Shown in pieces: positions 10,600 to 22,139 of a stretch of 64,000 nt of DNA (the first letter of the stretch is position 1; the number at the start of each line of letters is the position of its first letter). Source of the DNA: Diplolepis rosae. Lineage: Eukaryota > Arthropoda > Insecta > Hymenoptera > Diplolepididae. A model generated the notes under the pieces. The model did no database searches. It saw only the letters and a program-made list of their open reading frames with translations, and was not told where the DNA came from. The translations under genes were made by a program, and so were the position numbers. The DNA is taken from the NCBI GenBank assembly GCA_030998225.1, contig JAPYXD010000259.1:4635001-4699000 (forward strand). Direction: 5' to 3'.

Positions 10600-10735
10600 A
10601 TTTTTTAGATTCAAAATAAATCACTGATGAGGGCTTCGATCAGAGCCGAAACGTCTGATTATGTAAAACTTAAAGTTTTTATTAACCTTTTACTCTAAAG
10701 CCAAGTATCAACATCAACATATATCTTTAATAAGT
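10600..10735 (+). mobile_element. Family H copy 1 (hammerhead-like core)
   Basis: Core CTGATGA at 10624-10630, hairpin GGCTT-CGATCA-GAGCC, then GAAAC at 10648-10652 and GTCTGATTATG. The tail shares TCTAAAGCCAAGTATCAACA with other copies. Confidence 0.75.
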
Positions 10736-12245
10736 TTTTACATTGAATTTTTTAAAGTATCATAAAAGTCTCAAAATGTTAGGCACAGAAGAGGCGATTT
10801 TGAATTTGAACAGAATACGATGGAAATGTTGATGTATTAAATTTGCACTGAGTTAAAAATACGTCAATAGTTTTTGTGCACGTCGTTGAAGTTCCAAAAG
10901 TCATGTGTACCAGATGTTGTAAACATGATGGCTTACGAACCATTCAAAGTTTATATATATTTTCGTAAATGCACTCATACATATTACCACACATGTTTAT
11001 GGAACACATAACCATATACATATAAATATATTTATTTGCATGGTTATGGGACAAGCCGCAAACGGCTTGTAATGTATTTAATTAGTCGCTCGTTTCGCAC
11101 GCCATTTTCGATTGAACCATCTGCCCTTTTCACATTTACAAACTCAAAATACAATTCGGTTAGTATTAAAATTCCTAACAACAAGAACATAGTATTATAC
11201 AACATTATCATTATAATAATTAAAAGTGCAAGTTGTATTAACACTTGATTTTTAAATATTGGAATATTGTTCGAAAATATTTTTGAGTTGATTTTATAAC
11301 AAAAAATATAGAAATTGCATATAGTTTTAAATTTCAGGAAATTGTAATTTCCTTATATATTTTTTAGTACTACTTACTATAAACCTCAAACATTTCAACT
11401 TTTTTATTAAAAGATCCAAAATTATAAGGTTATGAAATTAAGGAATTATGAGTTCAAAAGAAATGTAAAGTACAAAACTTGAATAATTAGTAGATGAAAA
11501 TATATATTAAATAAATTTGCCGACTTTCTCGAACGCATGTACACCTGTTTTGCATTCCATATATACAGAGAAAATAATTAGCATTATATATACAAAATGA
11601 TGACAGCAGTTGTTGGAACATTCTGTACATATACTCTTTTGTTGCAATAGGTATTCTATTAGAACTAAATAGAGTTTCGTGACTATTGACCTGCGTGTTT
11701 CTGGTGGAATGAACTCAACACCTATTACCTACACGAACTATTTCCATTAATTCATTATTTATTTACCTATTCAGTCGTTACATCACATTTCGAGAGAAAT
11801 TTTTCCTAAAATAAAAAGAGCAAGAGCAAGATTGATGGACTTCCAGATCTAATCTTCCCTAACACGAAAAGCAAATGTGATGATATCACACTAAATCACA
11901 GATTCCCTATGAAATATATTGGGGCTTCTGGCTACGAAACCATACAACTTATAGTTATGTAAATTTTGAAAGGAGGAAACATCAAATGATAATTTATATC
12001 GATATTCAATTGGGGAATTGGGGAATATTAAATTGAAAGCGGAATTAGAGAAGTTGTTTTTAATTGCATACAAATGATTAAGTACTGAATATATTATAAT
12101 TTTATCACACTGTAAAAACTATCCCTAATTTTTCCACCAATTTTGTAGGGCAAATATCATTATATGGGTGGGAAAATCCATTTCTAATAGGACTTGAACA
12201 ATTTCCATCAAGTAGGAAAAATGATCTTTTTAAATATAAAAATTA
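10736..12245. other. AT-rich spacer, no gene recognised
   Basis: Short frames here (for example near 11044-11248 on both strands) overlap each other and resemble nothing; no splice-flanked exon is evident. The slightly richer stretch 11036-11120 is unexplained. Confidence 0.35.
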
Positions 12246-12247
12246 AT

Positions 12248-12420
12248 TAAAAATTAATTAGTTGAGTTTGAAATTTCTGCCACTGCCTACATTATCGGAG
12301 AATCACTAGTCGCGTATCAGATAGGATACCCGTCAAGCGGCAATCGAAAGACCTGGGTTCGAATCCCAGCGCAGTCGAAAGCATCTTTTTTTCCACAGAA
12401 AATATTTCAAATTCTTTAAA
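12248..12420 (+). repeat. Family T tRNA-like repeat, copy 3 (A box lost)
   Basis: Starts AATTAGTTGAGTTTGAAATT, then CTGCCTACATTATCGGAGAA and GCGTATCAGATAGGATAC. This is fused directly to the 3' half of the tRNA-like part with B box GGTTCGAATCCC and the CCACAGAAAATATTTCAAAT tail. Confidence 0.75.
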
Positions 12421-12990
12421 TAAAAATTAATATTCTATTCAATATATTAGTAATTATAGAAAATTTGTATAGCATATGTGATATTTTCCTAATGGGTTAA
12501 ATTTACTAAAGATATTAGAAAAATTTAATTAAGTTCTCTCAAGAAAAATTACTGATATATATGCGTTTATGGGATCCTGAATATTTTCGAACGCAGTTCT
12601 GGAAAAAAATTGTATGGTGTACTTATATTTTTTTACACATTGAATTTCTATATTCTGTATTCGTAAAATACCATTACACTGTAAAAAATTCCGGAATTTT
12701 CTGAAAATTATGAAACCTCCCACAAAAAACAGCGGCGAAATTCTCCGGAAAATGACTTTAAACGAATTGCAGAAAAAAATCCAGAAAAATTTATCGAAAC
12801 TGGTATCCTGACAATTTTAGTGCTACAATTTGCCAATCTAAATATAAAAACTTATTTTTCCATAAAATTGGAAATTTCCCCGTTTTGGAAAAACGATTGT
12901 TTTTAAAGGAAATATTTTCACAATGTATAACAATTTTACCTTTATTCATTGTGGAAATATTACCGATATTTATGTGTTTATTGTACCCCG
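12421..12990. other. AT-rich spacer with a possible MITE end
   Basis: ACACTGTAAAAAATTCCGG at 12676 looks like the end of a CAC-type MITE (compare 9402 and 12108), but I could not pair it with a second end. Confidence 0.35.
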
Positions 12991-13213
12991 CACTCAGAAA
13001 ACAGTTTCTTTGATATATAGTAACAGAAAAAATTTCTTTGAAGTAAAGAAAGTTTTATTGATATACAAAAATTTTCTTTGATGTAAAAAAATCAATTTCT
13101 TTGGATTAAAGAACATTTTTTTGAAGCAACACTTTCTTTAATTCAAAGGAATTTTTTCCGTTACCGTATAGCAAAGAAATTTTTTTTTATTCAAAGAAAC
13201 TGTTTTCTGGGTG
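12991..13213. mobile_element. Foldback MITE, CAC ends, CG target duplication
   Basis: CACTCAGAAAACAGTTTCTT at the left is matched by the complement of AAGAAACTGTTTTCTGGGTG at the right. CG lies on both sides (12989-12990, 13214-13215). The interior consists of TTTCTTTG/CAAAGAAA repeats. Confidence 0.8.
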
Positions 13214-13384
13214 CGAAAATTTTCTATACTTTCCTAAAATTTCCAAAATTTGATGGAAGAAAGTCCGCAAATACTCTTACGTGTAGTACCTATTAAATTT
13301 TAAAATCTTCAAAGTATCTAAATATTTTTCTGTGTGTTCATTCAAAGATATTTTTTTATGAAATTTTGGATTTTTAACAAAGTG

Positions 13385-13525
13385 TACTCTCTAAATTTAA
13401 ATCAGTCAAAATATACTGATTATCAGTGGAATTTGACTGATTCAAATAGATAAAAAGAGGTTACTGTAAATCAGTCAAATTTCACTGATTATTTCAGTGA
13501 AAATTTGACTGATTCAGATTTAGAT
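13385..13525 (+). mobile_element. Family B MITE, internally deleted
   Basis: Starts TACTCTCTAAATTTAAATCA. It has the usual left half, then jumps to GACTGATTCAGATTTAGA, losing about 120 bp. Confidence 0.8.
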
Positions 13526-13679
13526 TTGAATTAAACAAATATTATTTAATTCAAATAAATCTTTTGTTTGAATAGAATAAAGTCTTTTAAACAAATTATT
13601 TTCTTTCATTCAATCAAATTTTTTTTCTGAGTGAATATTTCATGGAAATCTTTCTAATTAGAATGAAATGAAAGCTGTA

Positions 13680-14560
13680 TTCTTGCTTTTGACATTAATT
13701 ATTACAAATCAGTAAAAACCAAGCTTAGTTACGTCTGGCTTGGAACTCTCGATCATCAACAAGTAGTAAAACATTTACCCGATACAAAGCAGTGAACTGG
13801 ATTTAATTTTCAAGTGCGTGATACGTGAAGCTTTCGAGCTAAGTGACACCGACAATGAAAATCAATGGCTCGTGATCAATCCAGTATCATTATATCATTC
13901 CAGAACTAAAGGGGTTACATCAAGGTGGCCTACATTTTTAGCTTTTCTACTTTTCTGCTTTTCTGCTTTCTCAACATCAATTGCGATTAATCACCCTTAA
14001 TACTTCATACTCTATGTATTCGAAAAATATGTTCGTGTGTAACATATGTATGTGGTGTATATATATGGACGTTAAATACAATATTACATTCAGCAACAAC
14101 GAATCATCCTGTCACTCGTTTCTGGCCCCCTCGTCACTATTTTTTCCCCTCCATTTTTAACGCATAATCATTTCACTGACTCTTTGTGTTTCGACCCCGA
14201 GTGAAAGGGAAAATAGAATTGGGGTAGAGAGTGAGAAACCCGAGTGTCACACATTCATAATATCGTGGACTATGAATGAAAAAAAAAAAAAAAAACAGGA
14301 TGCCGGAAAATTTGAGAGCCATCTTTTTTTGTGGGAATTTTAGTACTAGAAATCTCGTGTGAACATAAGACTTTAAGGCCATTTATGACTTATCCGATCC
14401 CTACCTTACCGACACTTTTTTCTTCCTTCGAATTTCTACGTTAATTGAGGTATCAAATTGAAACTTTGAGCAATTGAGTAAAAAGTAGTAAAGAACGTTT
14501 ATCTGGTTCTAAAATTTTATAATTGAGTGGACCGAACATAAAAGGGCGTCTTCGCGCGAA
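13680..14560. other. Unique region; possible non-repetitive exon, unproven
   Basis: 13730-13920 is less AT-rich than its surroundings and has a 60-codon frame from 13818 and an AG before TGCGTGATACG. The protein is not recognisable and the donor candidate (AAG|GTGGCC at 13925) is poor. 14100-14260 is also mixed-composition unique DNA. No gene call is justified. Confidence 0.25.
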
Positions 14561-14566
14561 ATTTGG

Positions 14567-14861
14567 TACTCTCTAAATCTGAATCAGTCAAAATCTACTG
14601 ATTATCAGTGAATTTTGAGTGATTCAAATAGCCAAAAAGAAGTTACTGTGAATCAGTCAAATTTCACTGATTATTTCAGTGAAATACGCCTGATTTAATC
14701 AGCGAAATGATTTTCCACAGATTCAATCAGTGGAAAAAAACTAAATTAGCAGTGAAAATAACTGATTTAATAGTGAAAAATATCTTTTGCTGATAAAACA
14801 GTGAAAAGGCAAATCACTGATTCAATCAGTGGACATTTTACTGATTCTAATTTATAGAGTA
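14567..14861 (+). mobile_element. Family B MITE, near full length
   Basis: TACTCTCTAAATCTGAATCA at the left, TTTATAGAGTA at the right. The interior holds alternating TCAGT and ACTGA blocks including AAAAGAAGTTACTGTGAATC. It abuts the foldback element that starts at 14876. Confidence 0.88.
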
Positions 14862-14875
14862 AAAGTAGTGTCGAT

Positions 14876-16315
14876 AGGCAGAAAGCGGAGGAAAAAAAAG
14901 TGTCAAATTAAAGAATAATAAATACCATTAAATCAACCTCGCAAAAGTCGATATTTTTTGCTGATATAATTAATAAATCCGATTATGAGTTTGGTAATAA
15001 TTAATAAAAATTACATTTTTCATCGCGCCCAAATTTGATGTTTTTTAAAACTCAACTCGCCGATTCTAGCTCAATAACTGGAGAAATCATTTGAAATTTT
15101 TACAGTATGTTCAGAATACATACGCAACACCTCCAAAGTCGATAAAACACATAAAAATTGCATTTGTTCACTTATATTTAATAACAAATGGCGGAGTACC
15201 GGTAACCGGGTTTCTGACATTTTGACGGAAAAAAGTATGCAAAGAACTTAAACTTTGAGGAAACTGTTAGCGAGCCGTTTTGTCTACGTTTGAAGAAAAC
15301 TTTCTAAAAATTTCAATGTAATCGGGTCATAAATATTGTAACTATGGATGATTTGTAAATCTTTATTAACATTCAACAATTATGCTTTGGTGTTTCTTTC
15401 GTAGCTTCGAATTCGGTTTTTCCGTGACACATTTTTTCAGAGGTGATTTCTGAGAAGAATTTTTCAATTCTGGAACGACTTTTTTTTAATTACGCGTTTT
15501 GATCACAGCTTTTTTCTTCGCCGCGTTTTTTTCCCTGTTTTTTTTGGTTGATTTAAATAATTTTTTTTTTTTTTGAGTCGAGTACTTTTGAACAGTTCAG
15601 TTCCGAATTTCCTGCCAAAGTTAAACCTGAGCTGCTCGTGCCCCAAGCGTTTTTTATGGGGTTATTCATAGTTACAATATTTATGACCCGATTACATTGA
15701 ACTTTTCAGAAAGTTTTCTTCAAACGTCGTAGAAAAAACGGCTCGCTGACAGTTTTCTCAAAATTTAAGTTCGTCGCATACTTTTTTCTGCCAAAGTGCC
15801 CGAAACCCGGTCACCGGAACTCCGCTATTTGTTATTATATGTACGTGAACAAATGCAATTTTTATGTTTTATCAACTTTGAAGGTGTTACGCATGTATTC
15901 TGAATATACTGTAAAAATTTCAAATCATTTCACCGGTTATTGAACTAGAATCGGCGAGTTGAGTAAAAATATCGAATTTGCACCAAGAAAACAGGTTCTT
16001 TGATATATGGTCAAAGAAAAAATTTCTTTGAATTGAAGAAAGTTTTTTTGATTCAGAAAAATTTTTCTTAATGTAAACAAATCTATTTCTTTGGAACAAA
16101 AAAATTTTTTTTGAACTAAGAAAACTTTCTTTAATTCAAAGAAACTGTTTTTTCAGTGTGGGTTTGATAAAAGATGTAATTTTTATTAATTATTACTTCA
16201 ATTAATAATCGGATTTATTAATTATATCAGCAAAAAATGTCGAATTTTTCCAGCTTGATTTAATGGTATTTTTTATTCTTTAATTTGACACTTTTTTTCC
16301 TCCCATTTTCTGCCC
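14876..16315. mobile_element. Large foldback element (~470-bp arms)
   Basis: Left arm from GGCAGAAAGCGGAGG to about 15350; right arm from about 15670 to CCTCCCATTTTCTGCC. Shared landmarks in inverse orientation: CGACTTTGGAGGTGTTGCG-like blocks, CGGGTCATAAATATTGTAAC, CTGTAAAAATTTCAAAT. The right arm is split by a MITE at 15981-16153. The centre (15350-15660) is T-rich and unpaired. No ORF. Confidence 0.85.
15981..16153. mobile_element. Foldback MITE, CAC ends, TG target duplication
   Basis: CACCAAGAAAACAGGTTCTT at the left, complement of AAGAAACTGTTTTTTCAGTG-like sequence at the right. TG flanks both sides. The opposite arm of the host foldback gives the uninterrupted target (AAATTTGGGC in reverse), which supports the 2-bp duplication. 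Confidence 0.8.
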
Positions 16316-16430
16316 GTTCATTTTTTACAGCTCGTAATGTCGGGAAAAAAAACGTAAAACGAAATTTTTTTTTCTCGAAGTTTGCCATTTTGGTGATTTT
16401 CAAAAATTTTTGAAAATCCTACGCCAGTAC

Positions 16431-16897
16431 CAGTGTTGGGTAGTAACTCGGTGAAAGTAACTGTAACGTAACTTAATAACTATTTTCCCAGTAACTGATA
16501 ACTTCTTTTTACGTTACTTTTTCCTTACTTTGTATTTTTTGTATATCATTCTTTTGATTGCTTTTTTAAAAAGGATGAGAATTTTAAAGCGAAAGAATAT
16601 CGATATCGCGCTTGTGTCCTGCTTTTCTATTACTTTGTACAGAAGAAAGCTTTAATTTTGGAAATATATATTTCTTTTAAATCATTTTATTTCAATCTTT
16701 CCAGATCAGAAAATGAGGTGGGGGGGGGGGGGGGTGTGAAAAGTAACTTTTAAAGTAACTTAATTTTCTTTCACCAATAACTGTAACTGTAACGAGTTAC
16801 TTTTTTGAAAAAGTAACTGTAACTTTAATGAGTTGCTTTTTTTGTAAAGTAACGTAAGTGTAACGAGTTACTTTTTGTAGAGGAACTTGCCCAACAC
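16431..16897. mobile_element. Deleted hAT-like element with poly(G)
   Basis: Left end CAGTGTTGGGTAGTAACT, right end AGGAACTTGCCCAACAC; both sides are rich in AGTAACT/AGTTACT. It closely resembles the ends of the element at 27197-28731 but lacks its long interior. A run of 15 G lies at 16720-16734, at the equivalent place to the run in the other copy. Confidence 0.8.
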
Positions 16898-16999
16898 AAA
16901 ATATTGTAAGCATTATTAAAAAATCTTTAGTAGTTCTTTCCCAAGTAATTCTTAAAAAACCGCTCGAAAATTGGTCATTACACAGGTGAACTCCCTTAA

Positions 17000-17703
17000 G
17001 GGGGTAAATCCATGTAAAAATTTCAAAAACTCGATTTTTTTTTTCTATAATCTGAAAGAAAAAATCAGTTTTTTGAAGACTCAGAAGGATTATTGTATGG
17101 ACCTGGGATTGCAGATTAATCGGTAAGTAACTAAAACTGGTCGTTATACTGTACTAAAACATTAAACGTGATTATCTCGAAACTGTATTTTTAAAAACTG
17201 CTCGTGTTGTAACTCAAAAATTTATTGACCGATTTGTCTGAAATTTTGAGAGGCTTTTCTCAACATTGTTATCGGAAGGATAAACTTAAAATTCCAGATA
17301 TTTCGCGTTAATAAAATACTTTTTGGGGGTCAAAAATGTCGATAAAATAGCTCAAAATTCTAACTTATTTTTCAAAGGCTTATTTTATATTGAACTTTGT
17401 GTTTTTTTAGTATTATAGGTTTATTCTTCCCGTTAATATGTTATAAGAAGAAAGAAATTTAATTTTTTTCTTTCAGATCAATGGTTAATGTGTGGTAAAT
17501 AGAGCACTTTTGGACCTCGCGCCGCAGACGAGAGACGAAAAATGATCCTGAGCCGCCATTTTGGAAGGAAAAAAAAATGTCTATACTTTAGAAAGGTTAA
17601 ATAAAGTTATGTTAAGATTTTAAAACAATAAAATTATTTTATCACCTTCAAAAAAATTTTTTAAATATAACTGATTTTGAGACGTTTACATGGACTTCCC
17701 CCC
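17000..17703. mobile_element. TTAA-flanked inverted-repeat element 1
   Basis: TTAA at 16996-16999 and 17704-17707. Ends GGGGGTAAATCCATGTAAA and complement (TTTACATGGACTTCCCCCC). TTAA target choice is the rule for piggyBac (also Kolobok-like) transposons. No transposase ORF; non-autonomous. Confidence 0.8.
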
Positions 17704-17707
17704 TTAA

Positions 17708-18180
17708 AGAAAACAAAAATGCTAATAAATCATGTCTTTTTGTCTATATAATAAAAAATTTACTTTTTATATAGAAGTGGAAACTCAGAAACATCTGAAT
17801 ATTTTTGTCTCGTTAAACTGATTTTAAAATTTATTTTCAATTTAATTCAAGGCTGGAAAACACCCTTAGCTGAATATCTTTACACAACGAAAAATTTTTA
17901 TTATCAAACTGTTATTATCCACGTGTTTTGTGTACTTATTCATCAATAAAGTGTTTGGGATACAAATAAGAGTTAATTCTGTGGCAGGTTTCAAGAAGTA
18001 AAGTAATCATAATAAAGCTAAAGAAAAATGTATGCCCCTTATAATAAAATTTGATCCACGCACATGAAATATATAATCTATATAGATAGGGTGTGGTTGG
18101 TATAAAATCTATATAAATTTGATATGTTCAATTTCCTAGATAGTTTCCGCATATCCCTGGTTTGGTTTTCTTTATTCGAG
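17708..18180. other. AT-rich spacer, nothing recognised
   Basis: No gene, RNA or repeat boundary seen. Confidence 0.3.
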
Positions 18181-18700
18181 TCCTTACACATTCCCCTCTG
18201 TAATCTCCGAAAATCTAAAGTGGTGTTTAAATAAGTAATACTTGGGGTTTTCGTTCACAGAAATTCGATTCCGTACATTAAATTTAACCTGATAAAATGC
18301 AAGGACTATTCTCGAACTCTTCCTTATCTTCTGTTTAGACTGAAGACCTTGAAGGAAAACTACCTTCCTCACAATTTCCAGTAAAAAGTTTCCTACATGA
18401 CCCATTACCAGATTCACCATCTGCTCTCTTTCTCTCACTGTTTCCTTCTCCCTCGCGTTTCTCTTTACGCACATGCGTATTGCACGTCTCTTTGTTCTCA
18501 TCTCTCCCTCGATGTTTCACACGCGTATATTTTGAGAGTAGGTCCCGTAACTTCCTCGTCCCGAACATTCCACCCTCATTTTCCCCTTTTTTGTCCCCCT
18601 TTCTCTCACCGTCTTTGTCCTTTTGCTTCCCTATCTCTATCTCTCTTTCTACTACCTAATCCTTTGTTTAGGTTGCTTCCACCAATCACGCTACAGTAGG
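18181..18700. other. Pyrimidine-rich unique stretch
   Basis: Strong C/T bias on the plus strand (TCTCTCACTG, CCTTCTCCCTCGCG, CTATCTCTATCTCTCTTTC). Open frames occur on both strands because stops are rare in such sequence. This may be promoter-type or transcribed non-coding DNA; no protein is supported. Confidence 0.35.
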
Positions 18701-20560
18701 TTGATGTGCTACTGGAAAATTCGATCAAGTGTGAATTCTATGGGTTTTACATGAATCATAAAGCTGCAAACGATGCCATATTGTTTTGTTTTTAGTGCTA
18801 TGTTTGATCATACATTCCTCTTTGTTGTTTGCTCCACTTTTGGTTATACTCATTACATGCGTCATAATGGGTAGAGACCATTTATTGTCTGTTAAGCTTG
18901 TTCGTGGGTTTAATATCATTTTATATCATGGAATCGTTTGGGTTTAAGAAGGGAGAATAAATTATTCAATTCAATTTTCATTTATGAATATTATCTAATG
19001 GAAATTAGGTTTATGATTGACTATTTTCAGTTTTCAACAGAATACCTTGCTTTGTTCTCAATATTAATCTTCGTACTTATATCTTTTTCTTGATTAGGAT
19101 TTTATCGTTGCTTTAAAAACGAATTACAGAACAATTTCTCTGAAATGGAATGTTTTGCAGAAATGTTTATTTCGAGCGAAACGATATGTTAAAGATATGT
19201 AAAAGATTTTAATAGTTTCTATTATTCTACTTTCCACATTTATTAAGTTTCTAATTTCTTCTTTATACTTTCTCGGACGAATTATTTAAATTTAAGAATA
19301 TAAAGAATATAAAAATAAAAAAATTTGGGAACTTAAAATTCTGATAACTTATCGAGTTTAAAAGTTTTGTTAATTTATGACTTGGAATTTTTAACATTCC
19401 AAGTCTTCTCTTTTTTCAAGACCATGTTTCTTCATTTTCAATGTTTTATAAATTAAAAATATTCTCACAAATTCATTTAGCTATTTGGAATTGGAAAATT
19501 TTTGAATTTAAGTGATATTAAAACTAGAACTACAAGAATTTTTATGGATATATGTCTATTTCGTTTTAATCTTTTTATTAATTTTTTAAATTATTTAATT
19601 ATACAGTGAAGTATCTACGATTTTTAAGTTTGGTTAACAATTGTTTATTTGTTTTACAAATTAAGGTCGCTTTTTTCGGCGAAAATCGAGTGTTACATTC
19701 AAATGCTCACCATTTTTGCAAAAATGAATATTTTTTTTATAATTTTGGGTACTTCACTGCGTAATCTTATAAAAATTAGAAAAAAAAATTTTTTTTTTTG
19801 TTCCGGGTGCAAATCTCTATTTTTAGAATTTCCTGCCGCGGGCGACCTACGAAAATTTTTTTTTTTTGGACACGGCAATACTCAGCTGCTATTTTGTATT
19901 TCATAACAACAAAAAAAATTTATAAAGTTAATATGTTAGTTAATGAACTCTATTTTTAATTGCTTTACTTTTTGTTAACTGCCTGAAAATAAATCATAAA
20001 AATGACACTATTTTTGGAGGCTCAAAGGTGATGAAACCCCTTCAAATTTGAAAACCAGACAGTTCAAAAACTTACTAATCTAACGAAAATTTCTTTTTTT
20101 TGATAAAAAATAATTTAGAAGATGTAAAACTACTGCAAAATTTTCAAAGCAGAACACATTTCAAGACGACTCTAAGATTTCTGTTTTCTGTTTCAAACAA
20201 AAGTTTACGTTACCTAAGTTGAAAACTGCCAGTTCTTAAATATTTCACATTCAGAGTGCCAATACAATTTTTAAAAATGCTAAAATATAATCTTAATGAA
20301 GTTTAAGATAAAATTACTCAATTTCTTGATTGTGACTGCAAGGAGTGTGCGCCATGAAAGTCGATAAAAGAACAATTGGATGTTGCAAAAGCTATAATTA
20401 ATTACCCACCAAGTTTCTAGACGAAGGTCGGTATGTTGTCCGTCCCCTTGCAGGTGGTCTATAAAGCTCAATTCATCCTAATAATAAATAATAATAAATA
20501 ATAATAAATCCTAATAAATCCTAATAATCAATAATCCTAAACCTGTACGATAATCAAGCT
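18701..20560. other. AT-rich spacer with a short AATAAT repeat
   Basis: 20480-20538 is an AATAAT/CCTAATAAT microsatellite. CAGTGAAGTATCTACG (about 19605) and GGGTACTTCACTG (about 19748) form a weak inverted pair that could be a small decayed element. No gene recognised. Confidence 0.35.
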
Positions 20561-20604
20561 ATTGGGTTGTCCCAAACGTAATTGCCGATTTTTTCATACA
20601 AATT

Positions 20605-21690
20605 AAACACATTTTTTTAAATACAAGGAATGAACTTTAAACATGATATATTTTCCATTTTGTTCAATGACCTTTTGCCATCTTTCTGGTAACTTCATGA
20701 TTTCACGCTCATAGAGCTTCTGTTCTTTATCTGCAACAAACTGAACCAAGTGCGATTTCACAGCTTCATCATCATTGAAAGTTTAACCATTCAAGGAGTT
20801 CTGCAAAGATCGAAATAAATAGTAATCTGATGGTGCAAGGTTAGGGCTATAGTGTCGATGTAACATCACTTCCTAACCAAGCCTTAATAATTTTTGGCGA
20901 GTGGCTGAATATGTGTGTGGTGTAGCGTTGTCATGGTGAAAAATTACACCTTTACGATTGACCAATTCTGGCCATTTTTCTTTGACCGCTGCGTTCAGTT
21001 TATTCAGCTGACGACAGTAGACCTCCGAATTAATCGTTTTTTTCCTTGGAAGCAGCTTAAAAAATACCACATCTTTCCAATCCCACCAAACAGACAGCAT
21101 AATCTTTTTTTGATGCAATTCAGCTATCGATGTTGTTTGTGATGGTTCATCACACTTGGACCATCATCGTTTTCAAACAACGTTATTCTAAACAATCCAT
21201 TTTTCATCACCAGAGATAATTCGTTTCAAACAAAGATCGAATTCATTGCGTTTAAGATGTAAATCACAAGCGTTGATACGTTTTGTTAAATGAATTTCTT
21301 TCAGTTCATGTGGAAACCAAATATCAAGTTTTTTTAACGAGTCCAAGACGTTGTATATGACGGTTGATTGTTGACTTTGGTATGTTTAGCATTTCTTCAA
21401 TCTCTCGCTCAGTTACATGACGGTCCGATTCGATTATGGCTTTGATCTGGTCATGATAAACTTCATTTGGCTGACCTGAACGTTCCTCATCTTTGAGCGA
21501 AAAATCCCCAGAACGGAATTTTTTAAACCAATTTCGACACTGTCTATCTGTTAAGGTTTCCTCGCCATACACATCACGTAAACTTTTAGCAGCCTGTGCT
21601 GCGTTCTTTCCATTATGAAAAGAAAAAATCAAAATATGACGAAAATATTCGTTTTTATACTCGATCTTAAAGTTGATGCTAAACTGACAA
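20605..21690 (-). pseudogene. Mariner transposase pseudogene 2
   Basis: Reading leftward: an N-terminal domain with HGK-like start and CRNWFKKFRSGDFSLKDEER (about 21632-21480), NIPKSTINRHIQRLG, then a frameshift near 21320. The DDE domain follows: IISGDEKWIV (first Asp), then a TAG, SVWWDWKDVVFF, VIFHHDNATPHT (second Asp), a TAG after RLG, and LAPSDYYLF (third Asp). Further in-frame stops include one after NG before TFNDD. All three catalytic Asp survive but several stops and a shift make it non-coding. Confidence 0.88.
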
Positions 21691-21693
21691 CTG

Positions 21694-21931
21694 CACTGAA
21701 AAAAAATTCGACGATACAGACATAATTGTGGTTCCTTGACCTATAATTATATTGGAGATTTACCGAAAACCAAGATTTGCTTGCATCAGTTCAGCCTGTA
21801 TGTGTATTCCAACCATATGAATTACTATTGCAGAAATATTTTTGGTTAATTGTCAAATATATTTTGCTGAATTACTTTAAAAATTCAGCTATATTCATAT
21901 GGCTGATAAATCCCAAGCATTTCTTCCAGTG
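21694..21931. mobile_element. MITE, CAC ends, TG target duplication
   Basis: CACTGAAAAAAAATTCG at the left, ATTTCTTCCAGTG at the right. TG flanks both sides (21692-21693, 21932-21933). The interior has inverted motifs (AACCATATGAATTAC / TTCATATGGCTGAT). It lies inside mariner 2. Confidence 0.75.
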
Positions 21932-22139
21932 TGTAAACGAAATCACGCGTAATTTGTTTGTAAAGCAAGCTAAGAGTGACAGCTAACAAATTCCAGAAGG
22001 AAAAATTATGACATTGACAGGAGTCATTCAAAAAGATGGTCAAAGAAATCTATGTGTGAAATCGGCAATTACTTCTAGGACAATCCAATAGAAATAGAAA
22101 TATAATAACTTATAAAATATAATAACCCAATAGAAACTA

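Larger units (their letters stand above)
20562..22088 (-). mobile_element. Mariner element 2 (irritans-like), minus strand
   Basis: TTGGGTTGTCC at the left and GGACAATCCAA at the right, with TA immediately outside (20560-20561, 22089-22090). Inner terminal repeat GTAATTGCCGATTTTT / ATCGGCAATTACTT. The transposase pseudogene reads leftward. A CAC-type MITE (21694-21931) is inserted in the 5' leader. Confidence 0.9.

Noticed and set aside
11036..11248. Two 66-70 codon frames on opposite strands
   Set aside because: They overlap over the same AT-rich DNA and encode unrelated hydrophobic peptides; chance.
13818..14000. 60-codon frame as an exon
   Set aside because: Somewhat richer composition, but the peptide matches no family I recognise and the donor site is weak; left as an unproven unique region.
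18184..18699. Frames of 77-105 codons on both strands
   Set aside because: The sequence is strongly C/T biased, which removes stop codons; peptides are low complexity (Arg/Glu/Lys or Ser/Leu/Pro) with no domain.
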